From Poronia punctata (Eukaryota > Ascomycota > Sordariomycetes > Xylariales > Xylariaceae), in assembly GCA_022579005.1 (NCBI GenBank), contig MU401859.1, forward strand, positions 1 through 21,235: 21,235 nucleotides of DNA, in the 5' to 3' direction. Position 1 is the stretch's first letter; each line of letters starts with the position of its first letter. Positions 1 to 9,399 of the stretch are shown one piece after another. Below the pieces are notes generated by a model that was given only the letters and a program-made list of their open reading frames with translations, was not told the DNA's origin and searched no databases. Both the position numbers and the translations under genes were made by a program.

Positions 1-949
1 ACTAAAGCTTTTTAAGCTAAAATTATTAGCTGCTTTTTAAAATATAATATATTTTTATTATTAATATAATATTTTTTATATATTTTAGCTTTATAAATTA
101 TAATTTTTGCTAGCTTTATAAAAATAAAGTTTTTAGCTTATAGTTTATAAACTATTTTATAAAACTATATTAAAGCTGCTAGTTTAAAAGCTATTTTGCT
201 TTAAGCTATTTTTTTAGCTTTAATATATAAAACATACTAATTATAAATAATAGCTTTAGCTTTTTTTTAAAAAAAAGAATTTTATACTTTTAGTAGTAGC
301 TTTTATTAAATAAGTTATTATTATTATTTATATAGTATATAATATATAAGTTAAATATATATATTAATACTTTTTACTTTTTTACTTTTAAAAATTGTTT
401 ATAATTATATAATAAAAGTTTAGTACTTTATAAGCTTATAAGTTTATAATTTATATTTTTATTATTAAATAAGCTAATAAGTATAAGTTTAATAAAGCTT
501 TTTAAGCTGCTTTAGTAGTATAAGCTAATGCTTTTTTTTTCTTTTTTAAGTTTTTATTAATTACTACTATACTTTTTATAGCAGCTTACTAACTAGTTAA
601 AGCTTTTTTTTTAGTATTAATATTATATTTTTATATTATATTTTATTAGCTATATAATCTAACTTTTTTAATAGTTTATTTACTAAGTTTAATATGCTTA
701 ATTAGTATTTTATATTAAAATTAAACTATGCTAGCTTATATATTTAGTAAGCAAGCTTTTTTTAAAAGTTTTATGCTAATAAGTTAATTATACTTTTTAA
801 AGCTATATAAATTATTTTTATTATAAAAGTTTTTTTTTTAAAGTACTATTACTAATACTTATAGCTTTTTATAATTATTAAAAGCTCTTGCTAATTTATT
901 ACTTATTTAGCTTTTATATTTATAAGCTTTTATAACTAATAAGTAAGTA
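1..949. other. No recognisable gene; probably RNase H/integrase part of element C
   Basis: Extremely AT-rich, T-biased on the plus strand, so it belongs by skew to the minus-strand element C and lies where its RNase H and integrase should be. I could not fix any catalytic or zinc-binding motif here. No LTR, tRNA or hairpin stands out. Confidence 0.4.
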
Positions 950-1800
950 GTTTTTATATTTTTTTATAAATTTATAATAATATTTTTAATATTGCTTTTA
1001 TTAATATATATATTTTGTTTAATATTTAAATAGCTATTTTAGTAGTAAAAAGTAGTTATTAATATAAAAGCTTTTTTTATGTTTTTAAACGCTTAATTTA
1101 GTTTTAAGCTTTATTTAAAAATATAGCTTAGTAAAGTATAACTTTTTAAAATTGCTATAATTAGCATAGTAATATTTATATACTTAGCTATAAACTTTTT
1201 ATAAAAGTTTATAAATATTAAAAATATTTATATATTATATACTAAAATTAATACTTTTAATTTTTAAATAATAGCAACTTTTTAAAACTTTATTTTTATT
1301 TTTTTAGTTATAATAATAAACTTTAAAAACTTTATTTTAATTTTAAAAAACTTACACTTTAATAGCTTTATAAATAGTTAATACTTTATTAACTGCTTAT
1401 AAATTAACTAAAAGTGCTTTTTATATATATTTTTATTTTTTTAAAAAAACTATAATATTATTTAAATAAACTATATAAATATAATTTATTAGGTTAGCTA
1501 ATATTTTATATATATAAGCTTAAAAGGTTATAAAAGTATTAGTTAGTTTAAAAAGTATAAATATATATTTAAAATGCTTATATTTTATTTAAAAGCGGTT
1601 TTTTATTTATTACTATACTTAATTTAAATATAATAGTAAATATTTTTAAAGTTTAGCTTTTAAAAAAACTTTTACTAACTTTAGCTTATTTATTACTTTT
1701 AATATAAAAAGTAAAAAATACTTATTTTTTATAGTTATTTTATTTAAGCTTTTATAATTAATATAAAGATTTATAATTTTTTTTTTAGTATAAATAAAAT
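950..1800 (-). pseudogene. Degenerate gypsy reverse transcriptase and start of RNase H (element C)
   Basis: Remnant of the pol gene of a Ty3/gypsy retrotransposon, which copies the element RNA into DNA. Reading the minus strand from 1800: ILFILKKK, then INYKSLNKITIKNKYFLL (family: CVDYRGLNKITIKNRYPLP) to about 1700. After a frame change between about 1661 and 1600 come KTAF (about 1590) and LFKLTNTFITF (1555-1523; family PFGLTNAPATFQ). The catalytic YxDD box is at 1468-1457, read as YLNN in IVYLNNIIVFF. The thumb reads FLIFINFYKKFIAKY at about 1227-1181 (family FLGFxNFYRRFI). A weaker YIN near 1000 may be the RNase H start. Asp to Asn in the active site and many TAA/TAG stops fit RIP. The RT assignment is secure; the RNase H part is less so. 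Confidence 0.9.
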
Positions 1801-1809
1801 AGCAGCTTT

Positions 1810-3950
1810 TATGTTTGCTTTTAAGTATTATATATAGCTTATTTAAAAGTTTTTTTTAAAGTACTTTTTAAGCACTTATTATTAAGCTTTTATAATAAAA
1901 TAAATTAAACTAAATAGTACTTATACTTTTTTTACTAAGTTTATTTTATATTATATTTTTTTTAGCACTAATAACTTTTTTGCTAATAGCTTAAAATATA
2001 TATATTAAAATACTTTAAAATACTTAAGTAAATTAATTTTATTTTTAGTAGTAAGCTTATTATTAATTTTAAAAAATAGCAACTTTTTTAAAAAACTAAT
2101 ACTTATACTTATTAAATTAACACTATATGCTACTTAACTACTAACTTTGTTTTTAGCAAACTTTTTAAAATTTATTTTTTAATATTTACTATAAAACTAT
2201 TAAATAAAAGCTATATTTAATAATATATTTAACTAACTTATTTTTAGTTATAATATTAAAAGCTTTAATACTTTTTATTTTTTATATATTATATAAAATA
2301 CTTGCTTAAAAGCTTTTTTAATTTTTTAAGCGTTAACCATTTAAAAACTAGCTATATAAGCTGCTTAGCACTTTATTAGCTTTTTATTTAGTTTTATTAA
2401 TAAAAGTAATAAAATGTTTACTTTTTATAAGTACTTTTTTAAAGCTTTTATATATAATGTTAACTTATATTTTTATATTTATATTTATAACAACTTTTTT
2501 TAGCTTTTGCTTACTGCTTAAAAAAACTATAGCTATTGTTTAAAATAGCTTTATAGTATTAAACGCTTTATAAAACTTTATTAAAGTAAATCAAATATAC
2601 TAATTTACTTTTGCTTAGCTTTTAACTTTTTATTTTTAAAGTTTAACTAAGTTGCTTAAATATTTTATACTTTATTTTTAAACTATTTTAATAGTTTTTG
2701 CTTAATTTTGCTTAATTAGTAATTAAACGCTAATTGCTTATTTTTTAAGCAATATTTAGTTATATTGCTATTTTTACATTAGTAGTAATACTTTATAAAG
2801 CTATTACTAATATATACTAATTTGCTTTAATTTTAATTTATTTATTATTTAAATTAGTTATTAGTTTTTTTTTAAACTATTTAAGCGCTTTTAAGTTATA
2901 TACTAACTTTTTTTGCTTTAATAAGCGTTTAATATATTTTTGCTTATATAGTAGTTAATATTTTTTATTAGCATAATACTAAGTGCTTTATTATTTTTTA
3001 GCTTTATAATATATTATTATTATATTATTAAGCAATATACGCTGCTTTATTAAAACCTTTTTTAATTTTTTTAAAAGTTTATATTAATAATTAAAAGCTA
3101 GTTAGCTATTTTTTTTTAGCAATATAGCACTTTTAAGCTTTTATACTAGTACTTACTAATAAAAAAAAATCTTTTAAGTTTTTAATTTTTTATTGCTTTA
3201 TTTTATATAGCTATTTTTAAAAAGTTTATTTAAATAGCTTTAAGTTAACGTTTTCTTGCTAAATAAACTTTTAAAAGTTTTTAAAAGTAGCTTTTTTTTT
3301 AAGTTATTATAATTTAGCATATTTTAATAAGCTTGCTAATTTATTTAAATTTTAAACTTAGCTTATATTAAGGCTTAAATAATCTATATTAAATTTTTAT
3401 AGCTAGGCCTTTGCTAATTACTTTTTTTATAGCTATAATTTAGTTTTTAGTTTTTATAGCAATAATACTTTGCTTAAGCTATTTATAATTATATATAAAA
3501 CCTTTTACATTATTTTTATATTAGGTTTTTTTTTGCTTAGTAAATAGCTAAAGTAACTATATATTTTAGTTTACTATATAAATAATTTAATTTAAAAATT
3601 ATTATTTTAGCTTTTTAAACTTTTATAAAAACTATTATAATAAAAGCTTTTATTAAATTAGCTGCTATATAATAACAGCTTAAAATAAAAAAAATAGCTT
3701 TTATTTTTTTAACCTTTTTAAAAGTTGCTAGCTATTAGCTAATTATTTATTTTAATAAATAGCATATTTTATTTTAAGTTTTTTAGTTTGCTATTAAGGT
3801 TTTTGCTTTTTTTATTATGTTTATTATTACTTTTTTATTTTTAGCTATTTATAAATTTAGCTTAACTATTAGCTAGTTTTTTTACTTTTTATTACTTATT
3901 TTTAGTATTAGGTTTATTAATCTTATTTATATTGTTACTAGTTATTTACT
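1810..3950 (-). other. Probable gag/protease part of element C, not resolved
   Basis: T-rich on the plus strand and immediately upstream, on the minus strand, of the element C reverse transcriptase, which is where gag and protease of a gypsy element lie. One short minus-strand stretch near 2790-2740 (TKYCLKNKQLAF, after a Cys codon nine residues earlier) faintly recalls a gag zinc knuckle, but the CX2CX4HX4C spacing is not met. No protease DTGA/DSGA motif could be identified. No LTR was found, so the 5' end of the element is undefined. Confidence 0.35.
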
Positions 3951-4049
3951 TAGCAGTTATAAACTATATTTAGTTTTTAGTTTAAATTCTTTTGCTAAAT
4001 ATTATATTATAACTTAAAAATATAAAAATAAAAAAGTATAAAAGTTTAA

Positions 4050-5559
4050 ATAATAAAGTAGTTATAAAGTAATATTGCTAGCAATTTTAAAAACTAAGTA
4101 TATTTAATAACTTTTGTTTAGTTAACTAAGTAAGTAACTAAACTAGTTAAAAAAATAAAAAAAAGTATAACTAGCAAAACTATAGCTAATAGTTACTATA
4201 AGTTTAGCTTTTATATAGTTTGTGCACCTATAGTGCAGCTAGTAGGTCTTATAAGCAAGTGCCCTATTATAATTGCTAAATAAAAATAATTAATTATAAA
4301 GCTTAAAGAGTATAAAGTTTTTAAATGCTTTTTAATAAGAAAACTATTTAAAAACATTAATAAAGCGCTTAAAAATAAATATAAGCACTAGTTTAATACT
4401 TTTTATTTAACCTACTAAATAGCTTTGCTAAATAGCACTTTAAAATATTAAACAATAATTTTAAATTTATATACTTAAACAGCTTTTAAAAAGCAACAAA
4501 AAAAACTAAAGATTATAAAAAGGTTATTTACAACTTTTAATAAAAAAAGTATAACTAATAAAAAAGAATTAGAAAATAAAGCTTTAGCATTATTTTTAAT
4601 AAATAAAAAAAAAGGCTGCAAAGCTTATAGTAAATCTATACCTTATAGTTATAGTAAAAGCTTTACTTGCAAAAGTACTACTATACTAACTAAAAAGACT
4701 TAAAAAATATTTTTAATACTAAAAAGGTTTATTTTATATATAAAGGCTTTTATAATCTATATAGTTACTAATACCTTTTTTAAAAGAATGCTAGTAAAGA
4801 TTTTATAATAAATACTTAAATTGCTAACTATATTAAGCTAAAAGTAAAATATAACTTTAAGCTGAAAAAAACTCAAAACTTGCAAAATTATAAAAGGAAA
4901 TATAAAAAAATTAAAATTAATAAAAAGCCTACGTAAAAAAACTAAAAAAAACTAAAATAAGTTATTACTTACGCTAGCTTTAAAGCTAGTAAATAGCAAA
5001 AACATAGCTTATATTTTTTAAAAAACCTTGTTATTTTTAATTTAAAATCTACTTTTTATATTTTTAATAAAATAGGTTATTTTTATAATGTTAAAAACAA
5101 ACTTAATAAAAACTTAATATATACTAGTAATATAGTTATACTAGTTAAAGCATATAAAAACGTGAATATAATAGTTTAAAGTACTTTAAAGCTTTTTACT
5201 TTTTAGCTTAAAAACGTAGCTTACTATGCAAATCTTATAACTAACCTTGTTTTACTTAAAACTTTAAGTTAATTTTTTTTAGCAAAATATAAAGCTACTT
5301 AAAAGCTACTTTTAAAAAATAGATAGCTTATAACTAAATTATATATAAAACTAATATAAATAATATATTTTAAAATACTTACTTTTAAGCATAATTAAAG
5401 CTTTTTTAATAGTTAAAAAAGCTTATTAATAATATATACTAAAAAACTAGCGTTTAAAGCAAATCTTTTATAGCATTTTTAACTTAGCTATTTAAAACTT
5501 AACACTATTTATTACCTAGTTAGCTAGTAAAAGGAATTATAAAGTAGTATAATAAATTC
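4050..5559 (+). mobile_element. Element D remnant, plus strand, unidentified
   Basis: A block that is A-rich on the plus strand between two T-rich blocks, hence probably a separate insertion in plus orientation between element C and the presumed LTR of element B. It holds the least mutated coding-like sequence of the left half (4150-4960). Several TCA/TGA trinucleotides that are nearly lost elsewhere survive here (4863, 4873, 5163). Neither terminal inverted repeats nor LTRs were found at its edges, so its class is open. Positions 4960-5559 are again heavily degraded and show no reading frame that I recognise. Confidence 0.4.
4140..4960 (+). pseudogene. Degenerate reading frame of unknown family (element D)
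   Basis: One phase (codons starting at positions divisible by three) runs with few stops from about 4140 to 4960. Its longest uninterrupted part is 74 codons, 4479-4700, unusual in such AT-rich DNA. The first part (4142-4300) includes SKTIANSYYKF and the relatively G+C-rich 4220-4265. The middle reads YLTYQIALLNSTLKYQTII at about 4400-4465 and is followed by Lys-rich sequence. The order of a helical segment, then a basic tail, could fit the C-terminal half of a pogo-like transposase, but I see no DDE motif and no HTH that I can name. I do not recognise the family. Stops are TAA/TAG except one TGA (4863-4865). Confidence 0.35.
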
Positions 5560-5727
5560 TGTAGATTAATAATATAAAAAAAAAGAATCTAGCAAACCTA
5601 GGTTAATTAGTTATTAGTAACTAATTAACCTTAGTGCGCTAGTTTTTATTTAATCTAGCTATTTAATCTAATAAGCTATAAGACTTATAGGTTTTTTTAT
5701 AATACGTTGTATTAAGTGCTGGCTACA
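5560..5727 (-). repeat. Possible 3' LTR of element B
   Basis: This 168-bp segment starts TGTAG and ends CTACA, a 5-bp inverted end of the TG...CA kind expected of an LTR. It lies just outside the 3' end of the element B polyprotein (chromodomain at about 5889-6050), where the 3' LTR of a minus-strand element belongs. It is richer in G+C than its surroundings and holds a strong hairpin. Against it: no purine tract lies directly before it on the minus strand, and no partner copy is found on the right, perhaps because element E cuts B before its 5' LTR. An alternative LTR edge is TGTAAACA ending at 5762. Confidence 0.35.
5589..5642. repeat. Perfect 14-bp hairpin with extended arms
   Basis: Arms 5600-5613 (aggttaattagtta) and 5618-5631 are perfect inverted repeats around the 4-base loop ttag. 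Outer arms CTAGC (5589-5593) and GCTAG (5638-5642) extend the structure with a few mismatches. It lies inside the possible LTR of element B. A hairpin in an LTR can belong to a terminator or to a palindromic U3 motif, but its role here is not known. Confidence 0.75.
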
Positions 5728-5884
5728 TAAAAAATTAGCGTTAATTTTAATAAATGTAAACAAAAGCTAATTTTTTTATTTTTGCACTTTTTTTGTTTTT
5801 TTTGCCTTTTAAGGTCGTTTGCGCTAAATATAGTTAAGTTGCTTAGTAGTTTTCTTTTCTACTTTAAGTCTACTTTTTTTCTAG
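5728..5884 (-). other. 3' end of element B pol and 3' untranslated part
   Basis: On the minus strand this follows the chromodomain and contains Lys-rich codons (KRQKKQKKCKNKK near 5830-5790), which could be the basic C-terminus of the polyprotein, and then non-coding sequence up to the presumed LTR. No clear polypurine tract is seen. Confidence 0.35.
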
Positions 5885-5888
5885 ACTT

Positions 5889-6050
5889 AGTATTTTTTTA
5901 CAAGTTTTTTTACGTTATATAATTACTACTTTAAGTACTACTAGTTATTTTTATAGCTATATCTTTTTTATTTAACTAAGTACTAAAATCTTATTTTAAG
6001 CTAATTACTTAGTAGTTAAAAATAGTTTTAATTTTAAAAAAATTACTAAC
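5889..6050 (-). pseudogene. C-terminal chromodomain of element B
   Basis: Chromodomains on gypsy integrases bind modified histone tails and direct insertion to heterochromatin. The minus strand reads YLVK-stop-KRYSYKNN at about 5982-5940 (family YLVKWxGY, Trp codon now a stop), then a stretch with two stops where a Trp is expected, and QLYNVKKLVKKY at about 5924-5889 (family nLxNAxxLVxxY). The N-terminal strand of the fold is poorly preserved. Still in the RT phase. Confidence 0.75.
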
Positions 6051-6129
6051 CTTTTTTTAATTTAGTTAATTATTTTAAATAGGACTAAGAGCTAGAATAA
6101 ATTTATAAAACAGGTTTTTTTTTTTTTTA

Positions 6130-6310
6130 AAAAAAATAAGCTATAAATATAACTAAATAAATTTTAAACGTTTTAAAAAAGTCGATTTTATAAGCAAGCT
6201 TTTTAATTTTTTTCTTTACTTTTTAAAAACCTACGCGTTATTATAAATACTTTTTAAAAGGTTTTTTAAATAAGTAATAGTTATAATATAACTAAAAATA
6301 AACTTTGTTT
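6130..6310 (-). pseudogene. Integrase C-terminal (GPY/F-like) domain of element B
   Basis: Minus-strand reading NKVYF then YYNYYLFKKPFKKYL (family: DKVYLxLHxGYxLPGxPSxKxxQ) at about 6310-6250, RVGF at 6237-6226 (family RxGPF), then KKLAYKIDFFKTFKIYLVI (family GxLAYKLDxPxxxKIHPVI) at about 6200-6140. This small domain of many gypsy integrases precedes a chromodomain, as it does here. Same phase as RT. Confidence 0.85.
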
Positions 6311-6329
6311 TTTATATTAAATTTAATTA

Positions 6330-7100
6330 GCTTATATTTTTTATTATAGTATTATTTAGCTTAAGTAGTAGCAAAGTTTATAGCTAACTTAGCATTTTAG
6401 CATAAATAAATTTAAATAGTATTTAAAATATTTAACTTTAAGTTTACTAAGCTTTTAAACTATATAATAACGTTATTAAATTTAAAAAGTTAAAATTTAA
6501 AAAGTAACTTATATGCTAAGGCCTTAATTATTTTAAAGTATATACTATTTAAGTTTTATTATAAAGCTAATAATAAGTTAATTTATTTATAATTTAAGTA
6601 TTTAAAGTAATAAAAATAAATAGCTATTTTAACTATTTAGTTTTTTTGCTTAAATACTTTATTAGTTTGTAAATAGTAAGCCGCTAATATTAAAAGCTTA
6701 GCGCTAAAGCTTTTTTAAAGTTTTTTTTAAAAAGCTAATATAAATTTTTAGTTTTAGTTTAAAATAATGCTTAAAAAAGCACTTTAGTTAGCAGTTAAAG
6801 CTGCTTAAACAAACACCTTAGCTTAGTTTTTTATAATATACTTTATATTACTTAGTAATAATAATATTTTTTTAAATTTAATATAAATAACTATTATTAA
6901 AGCGTTAAAATAGTTTTATTTTTTTAGTTTTTATAGTAAGTTAGCTAATTTAACTTTTAAAAGTTTTATAATAAAATTAATAGCAATAGTTTTTATTAGT
7001 TAAAAGTTTACTAGTTAAGTAGCTTAGTATAAATTATAAGGCTTTTTTTATAATATTGCGCAAAGGTTATAAGTATTATAGTAGTTAATATACTTTTTAA
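6330..7100 (-). pseudogene. Integrase zinc-binding and core remnant of element B
   Basis: The integrase inserts the cDNA copy into the host genome. On the minus strand ICAIL and KPYN at about 7068-7035 lie where the CxxC half of the HHCC finger ends. TIAINFIIKLLK at about 6990-6958 matches the first catalytic block (family TIAIDFIxxLP, Asp now Asn). The other two acidic residues of the D,D35E triad could not be placed in 6330-6950, which is in the right position but strongly decayed. Confidence 0.7.
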
Positions 7101-7514
7101 CTAATTTTGTTTTTTTTAAATTAAGTATTGCTTTAAGTTTTATAATATATGTTATTTTTTAAAATAATATTTATTATTATAAGCTATAGCTATAAACGTA
7201 TTAATAAAGCTTTTTAAAATATATAGTTTTTTATTATCTTTTTAGTTAATATTATATATTAACTTATTAATAATTATAAAAAAGTAGCCCGGCTTAAAAA
7301 ATTAGCAACGTTTTTATTATTTTTTTTTTAAACTTGTTAAAAATTTTAGCTATATTTTAAGTTGTTTTTATATTTTTTTTAAACTTTTTTTTTATTTTTA
7401 AGTTTATAATACCTATAGTTTTTATTACTAACTATACTTAGTTAAACGTTAGTTTTTTATTTAACTAAACTATTTTTTTATTTTTATTTATTTTATTAGT
7501 AACGTTTTTAAAGC

Positions 7515-8060
7515 AGCTTAAAGCATTAAGTATAAAGTTAAGCTGTTTAAATATATAATAAGTTTATAGTTTATATTAAAATAAATAAATTAAAGCGTTA
7601 ACTAGTTTTTTATTTACTTAATTTATTAACGCTATATTAAAACTAGTTTAATTAAAAATGCTTTTAGTAGCAAAATAATTTATAAGTACTACTACTAAAT
7701 TGTTTAATGCTTTAATTATAATTTTTAAACGTTTATATACTTAAACAACGTAAGCTATTTTTATTTTTAAAGGTTTATATTTTAATTTTAGCTATAAAAG
7801 CAAATAGCTTAAAAACATTACTAGTTTTATTTAAGTATTTAAAATAGTTACTTTAAGCTACTATTTATACTTTTTTTTAGTATAAAATAATATAACTTTA
7901 AAGCTTTTTTTTAATAAAGCGTTAACTTATATATAAAGTATTTTAGCTAGATTATAGTGCTTAAAAATAGTATGTTTATATATTAAATCTTATACTGCTT
8001 AAAAAGATTTTATTTTAGCTTTTATTAGTTTAAAATAGGTTAATTAAATATAAGCTTGCT
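7515..8060 (-). pseudogene. RNase H domain of element B
   Basis: Removes the RNA strand during reverse transcription. On the minus strand the frame gives ILYI then VNALLKKSFKVILFY (family: LYIxxDASxxxGxGxxxYH, first catalytic Asp now Asn) at about 7970-7920. Next come VMFLSYLL and KPLKIKIAYVV (family: YWPTExExAxxVW) at about 7790-7740, then KALNNLVVVLINYFATK (family: VVVxTDHxAxK) at about 7712-7660. It ends with LNFILNALSCF (family: NxxPDALSRL) at about 7545-7513. All pieces lie in the same phase as the RT. Confidence 0.88.
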
Positions 8061-8296
8061 GCTTTTTAAAGTTACTATTTATAACTTTTCCTTTTTTATA
8101 GCCTTTATTTAATAAAGCTGTTTTTTGCTTTTATAAAGGTTTTATATATTAAGCATAGTATAATAATAGCGTTTAAAAAAAGCTGCTACTTTTAAAATAT
8201 TACTTTAAAGCTTTTAAGTTATTTAAAAAAGCTAGGTTTTAAAAAGCAGCTAGCTAGTATTTTATTGTTATTATTTTAAAAAAATTAATATAAAAG

Positions 8297-8301
8297 CTTA
8301 G
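8297..8301. repeat. Target site duplication CTTAG, left of element A
   Basis: Five bases directly before the left LTR of element A, identical to 17093-17097 after the right LTR. Five base pairs is the usual duplication length for Ty3/gypsy integrases. Confidence 0.9.
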
Positions 8302-8475
8302 TAATAGGTAACTAAACAGTTTACTACTAAATAGATTAAACTAAATTATATTACGTAATTTAAAAGCACTAGATCTTAGGATTTTAATACAAAAGACTTT
8401 TGGTTTTTTAATTTTAGTTAGTTAATTAATTTATTTATATTTTTATTTTTAAATTTAAAGATTTTAGTGCTATTA
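8302..8475 (+). repeat. 5' LTR of element A
   Basis: Direct repeat of 16919-17092 at an offset of 8617 bases. There are 160 identical positions of 174, no gaps, and all 14 differences are C/T or G/A transitions; which copy keeps the C or G varies from site to site. It begins TAATA and ends TATTA, five-base inverted ends that RIP could have derived from TG...CA. An LTR carries the promoter (U3) and the RNA end signals, but no TATA box can be told from the background. Confidence 0.95.
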
Positions 8476-9399
8476 AATAGTAGCTAGCAAGTTTGCTTAA
8501 TTAGCTGCACTATAACTATATACTATTATATAAAGAACAGGATTTTTATAATATATAAACTTAAAAATTTTAAATTTAAACAATACTAAATAAAATTGTT
8601 TATTATTACTATTTCTTTTAAGATTATTATAAATTTTTATTATTTAAAACTTTATTTTTACTTTTTTAAAAGATTACTACTTTTTAAAACTTCATTTTTA
8701 AGTTTATAACGTATATAACGTTATAATAAAGACAATTTTTATAAACTAATAAAAAAAACCTTTTTAATAAAAAGAACTTTTAAAAACTAAAAAAAGACTT
8801 TTTAAAAAATATATAAAAAAAAATAAAAGCTGCTTGCTTAATACTTTTTATAGTTTAAAAATATTAGGTACTTTTATTTTTTTATATTATTATAAGCAAA
8901 TATAAAAAAAGCTTAAAAGCTTGCTTTTAATTATATAGTAAAAACTATAAACTTAAAAATAGATTTTTTTTTAATATAGATAAAAAAAAAATAAGCCTTT
9001 TTTATAGCACTAAAAAGCTAGCATAAGTAGTTTTTATACTTAAAACTATAAGCTTTTTTAAATATAAGACTAGATTTAAAAAATTTAAACTTAAATTAAA
9101 CTTTTTGCAATTTTTCTTAATAAAATTTAATATACTTAAAACTTAATTAAAAACTTACTTATAAAAAAAATATAAATTTTAAAAATTTAGCTTAAAAGTA
9201 TAACTTAAGCTTAAAAAATAATAAACTTAGAAAACTAAAACTTTTAAGTTTTTATTTATTTTTAGCACTTAAAACTATAAAAAAGTTTAAAAAAGAGTAT
9301 TTTTTATAAAAATACTTATAAAACAATATATTTATAATTTTTTATTTTTAGTATTAAGATTTTAATTACTATTATATAAACTTATTAAAACTTTAAATA
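8476..9399 (+). other. 5' leader of element A, no coding sequence recognised
   Basis: Follows the 5' LTR directly. The primer binding site should lie at its start; 8478-8491 (tagtagctagcaag) could be a RIP-altered TGG-type site, but I cannot name a tRNA. The rest is A-rich, highly degraded and shows no protein motif. Gag probably begins near its end. Confidence 0.4.

Larger units (their letters stand above)
1..3950 (-). mobile_element. Ty3/gypsy element C, partial, minus strand
   Basis: A T-rich block on the plus strand that holds a gypsy polyprotein read on the minus strand. Only RT and the start of RNase H are recognisable (about 950-1800). Integrase and the 3' LTR would lie to the left, at 1-950 or outside the window. 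Protease and gag should lie to the right, at 1810-3950. The right border is set only by the change from T-rich to A-rich sequence near 3950-4050; I found no LTR or target duplication. The RT is of the canonical gypsy type (PFGLTN, YLDD) and differs from the RTs of elements A and B, so it is a separate family. Confidence 0.6.
5885..8301 (-). pseudogene. Gypsy pol of element B, left part: RT thumb, RNase H, integrase, chromodomain
   Basis: Continuation of the B polyprotein after the inserted element A. On the minus strand, in one phase from 8301 to 5889: the end of the RT (LAFLNNLKALK at about 8245-8210, family LxFPxxLxxLExYLG), the RT-RNase H link (LYYA, then KPL and QKTALL-like residues at about 8165-8110), RNase H (about 8060-7515), integrase (about 7100-6330), the integrase C-terminal GPF-like part (about 6310-6140) and a chromodomain (about 6050-5889). 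No net frameshift is needed across these 2.4 kb. Stops are TAA/TAG at expected Gln/Trp. It is a dead gene of a chromodomain-bearing Ty3/gypsy element, closely similar in layout to element A. Confidence 0.88.

Noticed and set aside
2740..2790. Zinc knuckle in element C (CKNSNITKYC on the minus strand)
   Set aside because: Spacing is one residue short and no His position can be explained by a transition.
4200..4265. A tRNA or structured RNA in the G+C-richer patch
   Set aside because: No cloverleaf pairing or T-arm motif was found; the patch lies within the coding-like phase of element D.
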